The notes under the pieces were generated by a model. It had not been told where the DNA came from, did not search any database, and worked only from the letters and a program-made list of their open reading frames with translations. The position numbers and the translations under genes are program-made. From Flavobacteriales bacterium (GTDB taxonomy: Bacteria > Bacteroidota > Bacteroidia > Flavobacteriales_D > Sanyastnellaceae), in the NCBI GenBank assembly GCA_022447625.1, contig JAKVAX010000007.1, forward strand, positions 1-64,000: a stretch of DNA of 64,000 nucleotides, read 5' to 3'. Positions 1-9,458 of this stretch are shown piece by piece. The first letter of the stretch is position 1, and each line of letters starts with the position of its first letter.

Positions 1-645
1 CTGAGCGCACGGATTACAGAATTAACCAAACGTCTTGCCATGACTATTGGGGTTAGTTCCAATTTGACCATCGTTGATTCGATGCCTTGTCCTATTGTCA
101 AGAACAGTCGTGAGCGTAGCTTCAATATATGCAAAGAGAATCCGGATACTGCCCCTAGAAAGGGTTACTCAGCTGTGGATAAGCGATATTTCATTGGTTA
201 CAAACTACATCTACTAACTGACGAACATGGCATCTTTCATGATATGCAAATAACTCCAGGGAATGTACACGACATCAACTTCCTCAAAGAATGGCACCCT
301 GAAGCGCATACTACCGGAACGACCCTATTGGGTGATCGTGGGTATATCTCAGCCAAGGTACAAACTGACTTGTTCACCAACTTCAATATTAAACTGGAAG
401 TTCCGTACAGATCGAATCAGCAATCAAAGCAAGAGGTAGATCTGAAGAAAGGTAAAAAGAGACGAAGAATCGAAGTAACATTCTCTCAGTTATGCGACCA
501 CTTTCGAATCAAACTCAACTATGCAAAGACATTCAGTGGCTTCTTGACAAGAATCGCTTCTAAGTTGGCAGCAATCGCTGTACTGCAAAGAGTTACCTTA
601 GTAAAAGGTAGGTCAATTAATCATCTCAAACATGCATGGAGTTAA
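1..645 (+). CDS. IS982-like transposase, 5' end outside the window
   Basis: DDE-type transposase of an insertion sequence, acting on the ends of its own element. The reading frame is open from base 1; the first in-window ATG (base 40) lies inside the protein, so the true start is upstream. Visible family features are the DSMPCPIVKN segment holding the first catalytic Asp, the FIGYKLH and TPGNVHD segments, and GDRGYIS with the second Asp. A basic stretch with RRRIE holds the likely catalytic Glu, followed by a C-terminal SKLAAIAVLQ helix. This order matches IS982-type transposases, but an IS4/IS5 relative is possible. The 3' end looks intact. No terminal inverted repeat could be fixed because the left end is missing. 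Confidence 0.75.
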   Translation: MSARITELTKRLAMTIGVSSNLTIVDSMPCPIVKNSRERSFNICKENPDTAPRKGYSAVDKRYFIGYKLHLLTDEHGIFHDMQITPGNVHDINFLKEWHPEAHTTGTTLLGDRGYISAKVQTDLFTNFNIKLEVPYRSNQQSKQEVDLKKGKKRRRIEVTFSQLCDHFRIKLNYAKTFSGFLTRIASKLAAIAVLQRVTLVKGRSINHLKHAWS

Positions 646-931
646 TGGCATAACGCGTTCTCTTATCTCCCTGTAAACAACGATTGATAATGAGTTTGGC
701 TACCTCTTGCCTTTTTTATACGTGAAATTTCAGAGCATAACGTGTATCTATTATCTCTATTTATCGGGGATAATCCATTCTTCGTCGAATTTTATACATG
801 TTTTTTATTGAAATAAATGAGAGAGATAAAAAAGAATTATAAATTTCCTCTCATTGATATTGAACAAGGCGCAGAGCTCAGAAACGCGTCAAATGTGACG
901 CACACCACTTAAAAATTTAAACACCATATTT
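646..931. other. Non-coding gap between transposase and giant secreted gene
   Basis: 286 AT-rich bases with no credible ORF. They contain two similar blocks starting GCATAACG (about 648-670 and 735-758), which may be remnants of the insertion-sequence end or a local duplication. A perfect 6-bp inverted repeat GCGTCA/TGACGC with a 4-base loop lies at about 886-901, 31 bases before the next start codon. The promoter of the downstream gene must lie here, but no full TAnnTTTG match was found. Confidence 0.5.
886..901. repeat. Short perfect inverted repeat upstream of the giant gene
   Basis: GCGTCA and TGACGC flank AATG, giving a 6-bp stem. There is no T-run after it, so it is not an intrinsic terminator. 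Its position just ahead of the start at 932 would suit an operator or a 5'-UTR hairpin, but the function is unknown. Confidence 0.35.
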
Positions 932-3900
932 ATGAAAGCTTACTGCCTTAGTTGGTGGCTAGGATTAGCCCTTCTTTGCATAAATTTACCGCTCAATTCA
1001 CAGATCACTATTGATGGCCCGACAGAAGTCTGTCCAAATACGGCAACGACTTATTCCGTAAATGGTAATCTCCCCTCTGATGCTATTTACTTATGGACAA
1101 TCAATGGGGGTTCTTTCACGGGATTAACAAACGTTATTGACGTAACATTCGTAGAAGAACCTTCTAATTTATCGGTCACCGTTATTTCTGAGGGGTATAA
1201 CGAAACTGCCAGCCTCGATATTTCATTAGAAACATTGGTGTACAACCTTGATTACAGTAAATCATCATCTGATGAGAAGAGAGTTATGCTGATATGCGCT
1301 GGACAAGAATCTCCAATCGATGTAACAATGCCACCAGGATCTACGTTGGAATGGGAAACACCAGATGAGATAACAATTACAGGATCTAATGGCGAATACG
1401 CTGCGAGTTCCACTCAGCTAGGGTCATACTTTATTACTCTATCTATTACTTCTACTTCGGGCTGTGTATTCAGTGAGACTATTGAGGTGAAAGTCAAGGA
1501 AAGTCCAAGTCTAGAAATTGCCAGTGAACCGGCAGCTACCAATGGAGTTATCTCGACTTGTTTGAATCAATCGATCTTATTTGAAGCTCAGTCCAACTCT
1601 ACATTGATCCAGTGGGATTTTGGTGATGGTGAAGAGTCTTCCGGAACATTTGCAACGCATAATTATGACACCCCGGGAACTTATATAGTATCGGCAACTC
1701 CATTATTAAACGATTGTTCATCCACTGTTACTATTGAAGTGATTGTAGAGGATGGAGCTGGGATCACCGTAGAATGTTTAGGGCCGACTTGCTCAGGTGA
1801 TCAGAGCTCTTATTGCGCAACAGGTGGTTGTGACTCATATAATTGGGTTGTTACCGGAGGGACATTAATCAGTGGTCAAGGCTCTGACTGTATTGACGTC
1901 CAATGGGATAATCCAGAGTCTGGGTTTGGAACCTTATCGATCTATGGTGATAATTGTAATGTCGATTGTGGTTATGAAGGATTCGTTGTTATTCCTCTTA
2001 TAGGTGCGACAGGATTATCAACGTATAATGAAAACATCTGTGTTGGTTCTACAGTCTATGTTTCTTCTAACAATCCATTTGGATTGGACTACACCTATGA
2101 AGTCAGTCCAGAGGGATTTGATGTCATCTATGAATTTGACTCCGGCATCTATGTTCGATTCAACGAACCAGGTACTTACACGATTGCTGGTATTGGTTCA
2201 AACCCACTTTTTAATTGCACTGTAGAATCGTCAATCGAGATTAATGCACTAGAACCTGCTACAATTATGGTAGCAGATGCTTGCTCAGGACAAGATATCC
2301 AAGTAAGTATCTCTCCAGGTTCAACAAATACTGATCCTGCTTCCTTTAGAATATGGAATGGTTCAGAATTTCTGACGGAGGAATTCACAGGTACAGATTT
2401 TGTAATCCCAGGTTCCTTTTCTCCTGGAAACTACTCTTTGAATATCATCCCTAATGAAGACAATCCAACCTTCTGCCCAGGTTCGGTTCTCTTTGAGGTA
2501 GGATCTGTTGGAGAAGTTGAATCTATTAATGGTGCAGAATTGGTCTGTCCCGGACAACTTTATTCATATCAAGCTACTGTTTCAAACCCAAGTAACCAAC
2601 TAGACTGGACGTTGACAGGCGGACAGTTTAACGGAGGGGGTACGTCATACACGGGCCAAAGTCCACAGGTTATTTGGAGTTCAAATGGAACTATAAGTGT
2701 CACGGCCACTGATTTAGAAAGCGGATGTGTGTCTGAGGCTGTATCGCTGAATCCAATGCTGCTAAATCTTGACAATTTTGAAATTCAAGGGCCAACAGCT
2801 ACATGCAATAGCAGTGTCACAAGCTACTCGTTAAGCGGTGCAAATGGACAACCAGTTACTTGGTCACTAAGCAGCAATGTGGGCAGCATAATATCTGGTC
2901 AGTTTTCTAATGTGATTAGTGTTAATTGGAGCTTCTTGGAGGAGCCTGAAACAGTGACTTTAACGGTCGCTTTATATGATTGCGAGGGAAACCTTGTTAC
3001 AACAAGTTTAGATGTTGAGGTGACACCTACGCCTGCTCCAAATATTGAAGGTCCTGACCTTGTTTGTCCTGATGAAGAGTTTAGTCTTTTATTAACAGGC
3101 ATTGATAATGCGGCTTCAGTCTATGCTACATTCTCAACTGGAGAAACTGTTTTTGGAGTTCAAAATGAAATCAGCATCAACCTCTCTGATCTTGACTTGC
3201 AGGAAGTGAATACTCCTGGGTTAAAGTATTTGGTCATCACCGTTGTTGATCCAAATGGGTGCATCGGTCAAAGTCAGGTTCAAGTTGAATTTGAAGTATC
3301 TGTAGAACCTGAACTGAGTTTAACTAGTCTTGAACCAAATTGTCAACCATGTGATGAAAGTCTGGAACTGACAATGAACCTTTCATCACAACTGCCTCAA
3401 GGTGGATTTGCAGACTATGAATTTAGGTGGTTTTTCATTGAAGGAGGTAATGGGACAGCTGTTGAAATTGCGTCAAACCAAAACTCATTAACAGTGTTTG
3501 GTCCAAATGCCCTCGGTATATACTATGTCCAAGCTGAAAACTTGATTAATGGTTGTGTCACTGAGAGTAATCCACTTGTTTTTCAATGTGGTGAGAATTC
3601 TGTGATACCAATAGGTGAAGCTGACATAGAGATAACTCTCTTGGAACAAGGTGAAAACGAATTACCTGGTGTTGTTCAGATTAATGGATCTGTCATCACT
3701 GGTATTCCATCCGATCAAATTCCATTTGAAAATGGATGTGGATTCGATTTCGTAAGCGAAGGATTGAGTATTGGAGAAGAAGGAAATAATAGTTCCTTAG
3801 AAGAAGTCCTCGAAGAATCAATTGAGAGCATTAATGAAGGGGATTGCAACTACTATTATGTCATATATGATCCGGTTTCTGGAAACCAACTGGTTTCAAC

Positions 3901-6751
3901 AGAACCTGATTTTACCACTGTTTTTGATGTTCCAGGGTACTATCCTATTCAAGTTTGGGTGGGATGTAATGTGGACGGAACGATCGAATGGTCTGAATAT
4001 TTGTCAGAAATCATCATTCCATACATTCCTTCCTTTGAGTATTCAATAGAATGCGACAATCGAAACGGTAAATATACGGTCAACTTCTTCAATACAAGTT
4101 TATATTTAGATGGAATTGCTGATGTTAGTGATATGTGGGTTCTGGACGGGGATATGGCGTATCCGGGAAGCTCAGATCTTTCTGTTAATCTTTATCCAGG
4201 CGAACACTGCATGAGATTCGCTATTTTTTCTGAAGGTTTTCCAACATACTTCTACGAAGAATGTTTCACCTTGGATGATATTCCTGAAAACATTATTGCG
4301 GTGACCCCTCAAGTGGGTTGCGAAAATACTGTTTTCAATTTTTCAGCGAATTACACAGGTGAAATTATTCAGCCTCTTTGGGATTTTGGTGATGGAACTC
4401 AAAGCATACAATTAAATCCCCAAAAAACGTTTGCTTTAACTGGCAATAGCGCAGAAGAGTTCACAATATCATTTAGCTTTCAGTCTATTTATGGATGTAC
4501 ATATACGGATGAAGTTAAACTAACAATACTGCCTTCGGATCTTACAGGTAATATTGAGGTTGTTGAACCCGATTGTGCACTGAATCCATTGGAATTAGCG
4601 TTTGTACCAAACTTGGGGGAGGCCGAGGATTACACCTATCTTTGGAATACTGGTGAGACCAACCCCAGCATCTCAGTGGATGCAAGTGGTGTTTATTTTG
4701 TTTACGTATTTGATGGTGATTGTGCGTACTTTAGCACGATCAATGTGGCTGTTCAAGGAACTCCAAACAATGTTGTCAACCATCCAGCAAGTTCCTGTCA
4801 GAATTCTTCAGTTTTGTTCACATCTGCCAATATTGAGGATGCAGTGTACTCATGGAATATAGGTGGGATGTATTATTCCAATCAAAATCCTCAGGTTTGG
4901 TTTCCTACAAATGGTCCTGTTGGCAATGTCGATGTGAATTTGATCATTGAGTACGGCAACTGTTCTTATGAGTATAGCGGTGTGATTGAAGTGCTTGCTA
5001 GTCCTGATTCTCCCAACATAGAAATCGAAAATAATGGAGATTGTGATAATCTATTGATCACCCTATCCACGGGAAATAATGAAACACAGTGGAGCACGGG
5101 TGAGATTGGTTCTGATATAATTGTTGAACCAGGAACTTATTACGCTTCCATAATTAATGATGTTGGGTGCGTATCAAATTGGGACTATGTCAATGTGCAA
5201 GCTCCTAGCCTACCTAGTTCGTGGCTCTCTGGATGCTATGAAGCTTGCTTAGAAGACATAATTGCCAATCCGGTAAGTATTGGAATCGGTAATAATACCA
5301 CGGTTTATTTCAATGGAGAAGCGATGTCAACTGGAAGTACGCTCGTATTAGATGGTATTGAAGATGCAGGGTCTTATGTTCTAGAAAGCTGCGGGACAAT
5401 TGGAGAAGGTGAAAATGCAATTGAGTGTTGTGTTACTAGCGCACCTCTTGATGTGACAATTGGAAGTTGTGAAGCCGACTGTACTGACATCGAAATACTT
5501 CCAGAGGGCGTTGAGTGTATTGAACAAGATGGTCAACCAGCCTACGAGTTTAGAATTTGTCTTGTCAAAGATGACTTTGAACTTCCTACACTTTCATTTA
5601 CTAATGGAACATTCGAGTACAACCAACTTGGTGGAGGAGGTGGAACAGGTACCTACCCGCATGAAACAGGCACCATGTTCATTTATGATGGTGTTTTCTT
5701 CCCTGCTGACCCAAGTGATACAGAAATGTGTTATCATTGGATTATTCCATTTGATAATGGAAGCCAATGTGAGTTAGATTTTTGTGAGCCAATCCCCGTT
5801 TGCTTTGATATTTGTCCTCCAACTTTAACACTGGACGCTACTTGTGCAGCAGGAGTGCCAATTGTTAGTGGGACACTTAGTCTCGATTCTTTGTGTTTTT
5901 CTCAAGACATAGAATACTCGATTTCAATTATGGGAGATCAAAATAGTCCAAGTTCTTCCGGTATTTTAAATGAAGGTAATAGTTACAATGTTAGCTTTGG
6001 AGACTGGTGGCTCAATAATGATGGAGATGAGTTTTGCATACTAGTGACATTAACAGGTGCAAATGCATCCTACACAGATAGTTTTTGTTATACCAAACCA
6101 ACTTGTAACGACCCCTGTATTCCATATATTTCTGTGGATTGGGAGTGTGATGAAAATGTATCTAATGCCGCTGAATTTTATCTCGAAGCTCTCGTGGGTC
6201 CAGAGTGTGATGCAGCTGAATTACAAATTATGCCATTCGGGGATTCCATGATAGAATTTCAAAACTCTACGCAGAACCCCGTTGTTTTTACTTTCGATGA
6301 AGGTGTAGCCTCAGGTCAGGGTTTCTATTGGTACTATAATTATTTAGGAATAATGATTTGGCATGTTATAGTTCTGGATAGTTCTGGAAGTGTAATATAC
6401 ATTGCAGACATAGAGCAATCATGGCCTTGTGCGGAAGATGAAAGTATTGCTGACGGTAGTGGAGATGGGAAAGACGCTGGAGGGCGAAAGTCAATGGAAA
6501 CTAGCGAATACGCTATAGATTTTAATGTGTACCCAGTTCCCACAAGAGATTTCATTACCGTAGAAATGAGTCCGGGATTAATGGATGAACTTGAAATGAT
6601 TGTCGTAACAGATTTACAAGGCAGAACAGTACTTGAATCTGTAGATTGGAATCATGTCCAGATATCACATCTAGCCCCTGGACAGTATCTAGTCAGGATA
6701 AAAACCTATGACGGGTTTATCCCAATTGCAAGAAGGATTATAATCGATTGA
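932..6751 (+). CDS. Giant secreted PKD-domain protein with T9SS type A sorting domain
   Basis: 1939-residue exported protein, probably a cell-surface or released adhesin. Residues 1-24 form a signal peptide ending LPLNSQ. The bulk consists of immunoglobulin-like/PKD modules; clear PKD cores WDFGDG lie near residues 227 and 1149, and many modules open with a C.N or CPN pattern. A Gly/Asp/Lys linker (DGSGDGKDAGG) precedes the final ~75 residues, which begin FNVYPVPTRDF and end ARRIIID; this is the type A sorting domain that directs export through SprA and is normally cleaved. The gene is monocistronic, lies between an insertion sequence and a terminator, and is visibly more AT-rich than most neighbours. 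The ligand is unknown. The start is the only ATG that gives a signal peptide. Confidence 0.88.
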   Translation: MKAYCLSWWLGLALLCINLPLNSQITIDGPTEVCPNTATTYSVNGNLPSDAIYLWTINGGSFTGLTNVIDVTFVEEPSNLSVTVISEGYNETASLDISLETLVYNLDYSKSSSDEKRVMLICAGQESPIDVTMPPGSTLEWETPDEITITGSNGEYAASSTQLGSYFITLSITSTSGCVFSETIEVKVKESPSLEIASEPAATNGVISTCLNQSILFEAQSNSTLIQWDFGDGEESSGTFATHNYDTPGTYIVSATPLLNDCSSTVTIEVIVEDGAGITVECLGPTCSGDQSSYCATGGCDSYNWVVTGGTLISGQGSDCIDVQWDNPESGFGTLSIYGDNCNVDCGYEGFVVIPLIGATGLSTYNENICVGSTVYVSSNNPFGLDYTYEVSPEGFDVIYEFDSGIYVRFNEPGTYTIAGIGSNPLFNCTVESSIEINALEPATIMVADACSGQDIQVSISPGSTNTDPASFRIWNGSEFLTEEFTGTDFVIPGSFSPGNYSLNIIPNEDNPTFCPGSVLFEVGSVGEVESINGAELVCPGQLYSYQATVSNPSNQLDWTLTGGQFNGGGTSYTGQSPQVIWSSNGTISVTATDLESGCVSEAVSLNPMLLNLDNFEIQGPTATCNSSVTSYSLSGANGQPVTWSLSSNVGSIISGQFSNVISVNWSFLEEPETVTLTVALYDCEGNLVTTSLDVEVTPTPAPNIEGPDLVCPDEEFSLLLTGIDNAASVYATFSTGETVFGVQNEISINLSDLDLQEVNTPGLKYLVITVVDPNGCIGQSQVQVEFEVSVEPELSLTSLEPNCQPCDESLELTMNLSSQLPQGGFADYEFRWFFIEGGNGTAVEIASNQNSLTVFGPNALGIYYVQAENLINGCVTESNPLVFQCGENSVIPIGEADIEITLLEQGENELPGVVQINGSVITGIPSDQIPFENGCGFDFVSEGLSIGEEGNNSSLEEVLEESIESINEGDCNYYYVIYDPVSGNQLVSTEPDFTTVFDVPGYYPIQVWVGCNVDGTIEWSEYLSEIIIPYIPSFEYSIECDNRNGKYTVNFFNTSLYLDGIADVSDMWVLDGDMAYPGSSDLSVNLYPGEHCMRFAIFSEGFPTYFYEECFTLDDIPENIIAVTPQVGCENTVFNFSANYTGEIIQPLWDFGDGTQSIQLNPQKTFALTGNSAEEFTISFSFQSIYGCTYTDEVKLTILPSDLTGNIEVVEPDCALNPLELAFVPNLGEAEDYTYLWNTGETNPSISVDASGVYFVYVFDGDCAYFSTINVAVQGTPNNVVNHPASSCQNSSVLFTSANIEDAVYSWNIGGMYYSNQNPQVWFPTNGPVGNVDVNLIIEYGNCSYEYSGVIEVLASPDSPNIEIENNGDCDNLLITLSTGNNETQWSTGEIGSDIIVEPGTYYASIINDVGCVSNWDYVNVQAPSLPSSWLSGCYEACLEDIIANPVSIGIGNNTTVYFNGEAMSTGSTLVLDGIEDAGSYVLESCGTIGEGENAIECCVTSAPLDVTIGSCEADCTDIEILPEGVECIEQDGQPAYEFRICLVKDDFELPTLSFTNGTFEYNQLGGGGGTGTYPHETGTMFIYDGVFFPADPSDTEMCYHWIIPFDNGSQCELDFCEPIPVCFDICPPTLTLDATCAAGVPIVSGTLSLDSLCFSQDIEYSISIMGDQNSPSSSGILNEGNSYNVSFGDWWLNNDGDEFCILVTLTGANASYTDSFCYTKPTCNDPCIPYISVDWECDENVSNAAEFYLEALVGPECDAAELQIMPFGDSMIEFQNSTQNPVVFTFDEGVASGQGFYWYYNYLGIMIWHVIVLDSSGSVIYIADIEQSWPCAEDESIADGSGDGKDAGGRKSMETSEYAIDFNVYPVPTRDFITVEMSPGLMDELEMIVVTDLQGRTVLESVDWNHVQISHLAPGQYLVRIKTYDGFIPIARRIIID

Positions 6752-6760
6752 TCATAAATT

Positions 6761-6796
6761 AAAGCGTTTCCTTTAGGAGGCGCTTTTTTTGTTTTT
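6761..6796 (+). terminator. Intrinsic terminator after the giant secreted gene
   Basis: An 11-bp stem (AAAGCGTTTCC with GGAGGCGCTTT, two G-U pairs) and a TTTA loop are followed directly by a T-run. It lies 10 bases past the TGA of the giant gene. Confidence 0.85.
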
Positions 6797-7007
6797 GAAA
6801 AGTGATTCACATGAGGAGGCTGGACAAATGCGAGAAGTACTCAATTTTACCGCATACTCGATGAGATGTCAATCGCTCTGCTCGAATCAACCATGCGAAA
6901 GACCTTTACGCGATAGATTGTTCGTCATTTGAATTAGCAGCCTAAACAAACAACAATTGATAAATGAGCATCGGTCCTAAGGAATATGAAGTATCTCAGA
7001 TTGATAC
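6797..7007. other. Non-coding gap between convergent genes
   Basis: About 210 bases between the terminator of the giant gene and the end of the minus-strand glycan operon. I see no gene, clear hairpin with T-run or long repeat here. No obvious terminator for the minus-strand operon was found. Confidence 0.4.
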
Positions 7008-9458
7008 CTACGCGTCTGCCAAAATCACATCAAACAACTCATCCACTTGCGCTCTTCCTCGGTAGGCGATTCCTGTTGTTCTGCAGCGTAATCGAAGACT
7101 TTCTTTGGGTTCTTCGAGGAGCCTGTTAATTTGGGCTTGTGCTTCTTTCGCTGACGTAGAACTGATTTCGTCTATGACTATGCCCACCTCGTATTCCTCA
7201 GCCCATTGATCATCTTCAGAAACGCCACGGCAGGTGATGTAGGGGAGCCCGCACATGAGGTATTCGCCTACTTTTACTGGGGAGCGGAAACGTTGACTTG
7301 GGTACGGTGGAATAGCGGTTAAACCAATGTCTGCAGCAGAGAGCCATGCAGCCATTTCTTCCGGTGTACGTGTTTCTGAAAGATGATAATCTTGCTCGGT
7401 GAGACCGCCCTGAGACAAAATAGACCGTACTTCATCTTTCTTGCTCGGACTCAAGAACACGAAATACCAATTGGGATCGGAGGCCTTCAGTTCAGCACAG
7501 AACTGCGCAATTTCATGGTCGTAGTATATGCCACCGAATTTCCCAGCATAGATCAATACTTTGCTTTCTGTAATGCCGTGTTCCTGTCGTAGTTGGTCTC
7601 TTGCTGCTTGGTCGAAATTGAATTTCTGCTGGTCAACACTTGAGGGCGCGCGATGAACAGATCCTTTGGCCCGTCCTTTGAGTTCTTTGACCATATGCTC
7701 AGTTCCAGTCAGAATATAATCCGCGTCTTTACCAACGCGGTCTTCGAGGCGACTTAAGATCTTGTAGCGCCATCCCGAGCGTTTCCAAATTCCGAACTCA
7801 GCTAAGAATTCACTGTGGGGTTCATAGGAATACACCATCAGCTTTGACCCCAGCACTTTCGACATCAATAAGGATATCGCTGCAGAGTTATTCGCAAAGG
7901 CAATGGTCATTTCCGGTTTCTTTCGCGTTCTGATGCGAACCACTTGAATGAAGGCATTGGTGAAATCGATGGCCTTCTTGATAAACATGAAACTCCCAGA
8001 GTGATAGGTAAGAGGAGACCAATCAATACCATAAGCTGTGAGCTTAGCTTGAATAGCTTTTCGCTCTTCTTTTGTTAATTGGTACTTCCGTTGCTCAAAG
8101 GTGATAAGATCGAATTGATAGTTCCGGTGCCGGCGAGACTGTTCCACCATATACTCGTACACCAAATTCTGGAAGAGCGGATCACGGAAACTGTTGTAAA
8201 TCAAGACCACAAAGTTCTTCGGACGCTGCTCTAACAGACCACCCGGAGCGTAGATCTGGTGATACGAATTTCGAGCGATGTCTAAGCCACGGTATTGGGC
8301 GGCCACTTCTCGTATACGCTGTCTAATCTTCTCTTTGTTCTCCGGTTGAATGAGTTCCTCGATCGTTTTCACAGCACCTTTATAAGCCGTTTGATCCAAT
8401 GTTTCCATCACGGCACCAATGCCTTCTTGTTTGATCAGGTCAGAGTCGTCAGAGATATTGGCGGGAATGACTACAGGTAAGCCGGTTGCCCAATACTCGC
8501 CATCTTTAATGGAAGTGCAGTAACGCTTTGAAGGCACTGGTTTTACTGGGTTAATGGCAAAATCGGCCAAGGCTAAATAGGCGGCGACATGGGCATGCGG
8601 AACAAAACGAAGTATGATAGTGGAAGGGTCCAATTCCGCGCTAGCGCAAAGTGCGTTAAGCTCATCTTCTTTAAGATCGCTCAGCATAATCACACGAAAA
8701 CAATCACCCCATCGCTCGCTACAAACCTTGAAGAAGTCGAAAATTTCTTGACGCAAATAAATGCCTCCGACCTTACCCGCGTAGATACACAGAATGTCTT
8801 CCTTTTCTACGCCTAAGGCGGAACGGCTGACGCCTTCAACTTGCTGGTCAGGTCCAAATTGTTCAAGATCAACCACGGCCGGCTTGTTTAAGAAACGACG
8901 CGGAACATGGTCATAGGTTGCCGCCGCATAATCGCGCATTCCTTCGGAAGTAGCCAGGGTGGCGAAGGCGTTGCGAGTCTGACGCTTCTCAAAGTAAGAG
9001 AGCAAACGATAGGCCAGACTGCCATCTTTCCCCGAACCATTCTCTACCATAGACTCAGCATGGGGCTCATAACTATCCACGATGTAAGGAACGCGCGTCC
9101 ACTTGCTGAGCACATGTGCCGAGGTGGAGGCCGGACTACCGAAGGCATGAATGACCTCAATGTTGTTGGTTTTTACATAACGCCGAAGCATCCACAAGTT
9201 CCCGAGCCAAGCACGCATAGCACGCCAGCCAAAGTGATGGTAATCACGCTTCACCCATATGATGCCCTTGCTTTGCAACTCTTTTATAGCAGCCTTTTCC
9301 TCTTCGATATTCAGCTGCATTTGTTCCTTTTCGAGCGTAAAAAGGTGAATCTCACAGTCATCACCAACGGCATCGCGAATCATATCGAGATAAGGCAACG
9401 TCCACGCGTGAATGAGTGGTTCTTTGAAGCTCCAATATGTGATCACTAAGATCTTCAA
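7008..9458 (-). CDS. Tandem-duplicated two-domain glycosyltransferase
   Basis: 816 residues, about twice the usual size of a GT4-type glycosyltransferase. Residues 1 to ~405 and ~415-816 are homologous. Both begin with a strand-loop leading to a P-L-hydrophobic helix (FKEPLIHAW, FRDPLFQNL). Both carry a YEPH motif (DSYEPHAE, YSYEPHSE), a YAGK..GGIY segment opening the nucleotide-sugar domain, and a late K.GEY....GLP segment. The likely role is transfer of two sugars during surface glycan assembly; donors and acceptors cannot be read. The start is a TTG whose last two bases are in the TGA of the upstream epimerase gene (TTGA overlap), and no nearby ATG would keep the first strand. It is the last gene of a five-gene operon. 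Confidence 0.82.
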   Translation of the reverse strand: MKILVITYWSFKEPLIHAWTLPYLDMIRDAVGDDCEIHLFTLEKEQMQLNIEEEKAAIKELQSKGIIWVKRDYHHFGWRAMRAWLGNLWMLRRYVKTNNIEVIHAFGSPASTSAHVLSKWTRVPYIVDSYEPHAESMVENGSGKDGSLAYRLLSYFEKRQTRNAFATLATSEGMRDYAAATYDHVPRRFLNKPAVVDLEQFGPDQQVEGVSRSALGVEKEDILCIYAGKVGGIYLRQEIFDFFKVCSERWGDCFRVIMLSDLKEDELNALCASAELDPSTIILRFVPHAHVAAYLALADFAINPVKPVPSKRYCTSIKDGEYWATGLPVVIPANISDDSDLIKQEGIGAVMETLDQTAYKGAVKTIEELIQPENKEKIRQRIREVAAQYRGLDIARNSYHQIYAPGGLLEQRPKNFVVLIYNSFRDPLFQNLVYEYMVEQSRRHRNYQFDLITFEQRKYQLTKEERKAIQAKLTAYGIDWSPLTYHSGSFMFIKKAIDFTNAFIQVVRIRTRKKPEMTIAFANNSAAISLLMSKVLGSKLMVYSYEPHSEFLAEFGIWKRSGWRYKILSRLEDRVGKDADYILTGTEHMVKELKGRAKGSVHRAPSSVDQQKFNFDQAARDQLRQEHGITESKVLIYAGKFGGIYYDHEIAQFCAELKASDPNWYFVFLSPSKKDEVRSILSQGGLTEQDYHLSETRTPEEMAAWLSAADIGLTAIPPYPSQRFRSPVKVGEYLMCGLPYITCRGVSEDDQWAEEYEVGIVIDEISSTSAKEAQAQINRLLEEPKESLRLRCRTTGIAYRGRAQVDELFDVILADA

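Noticed and set aside
8907-9449. 180-codon ORF on the plus strand
   Set aside because: Entirely antisense to the duplicated glycosyltransferase and shows no family features.
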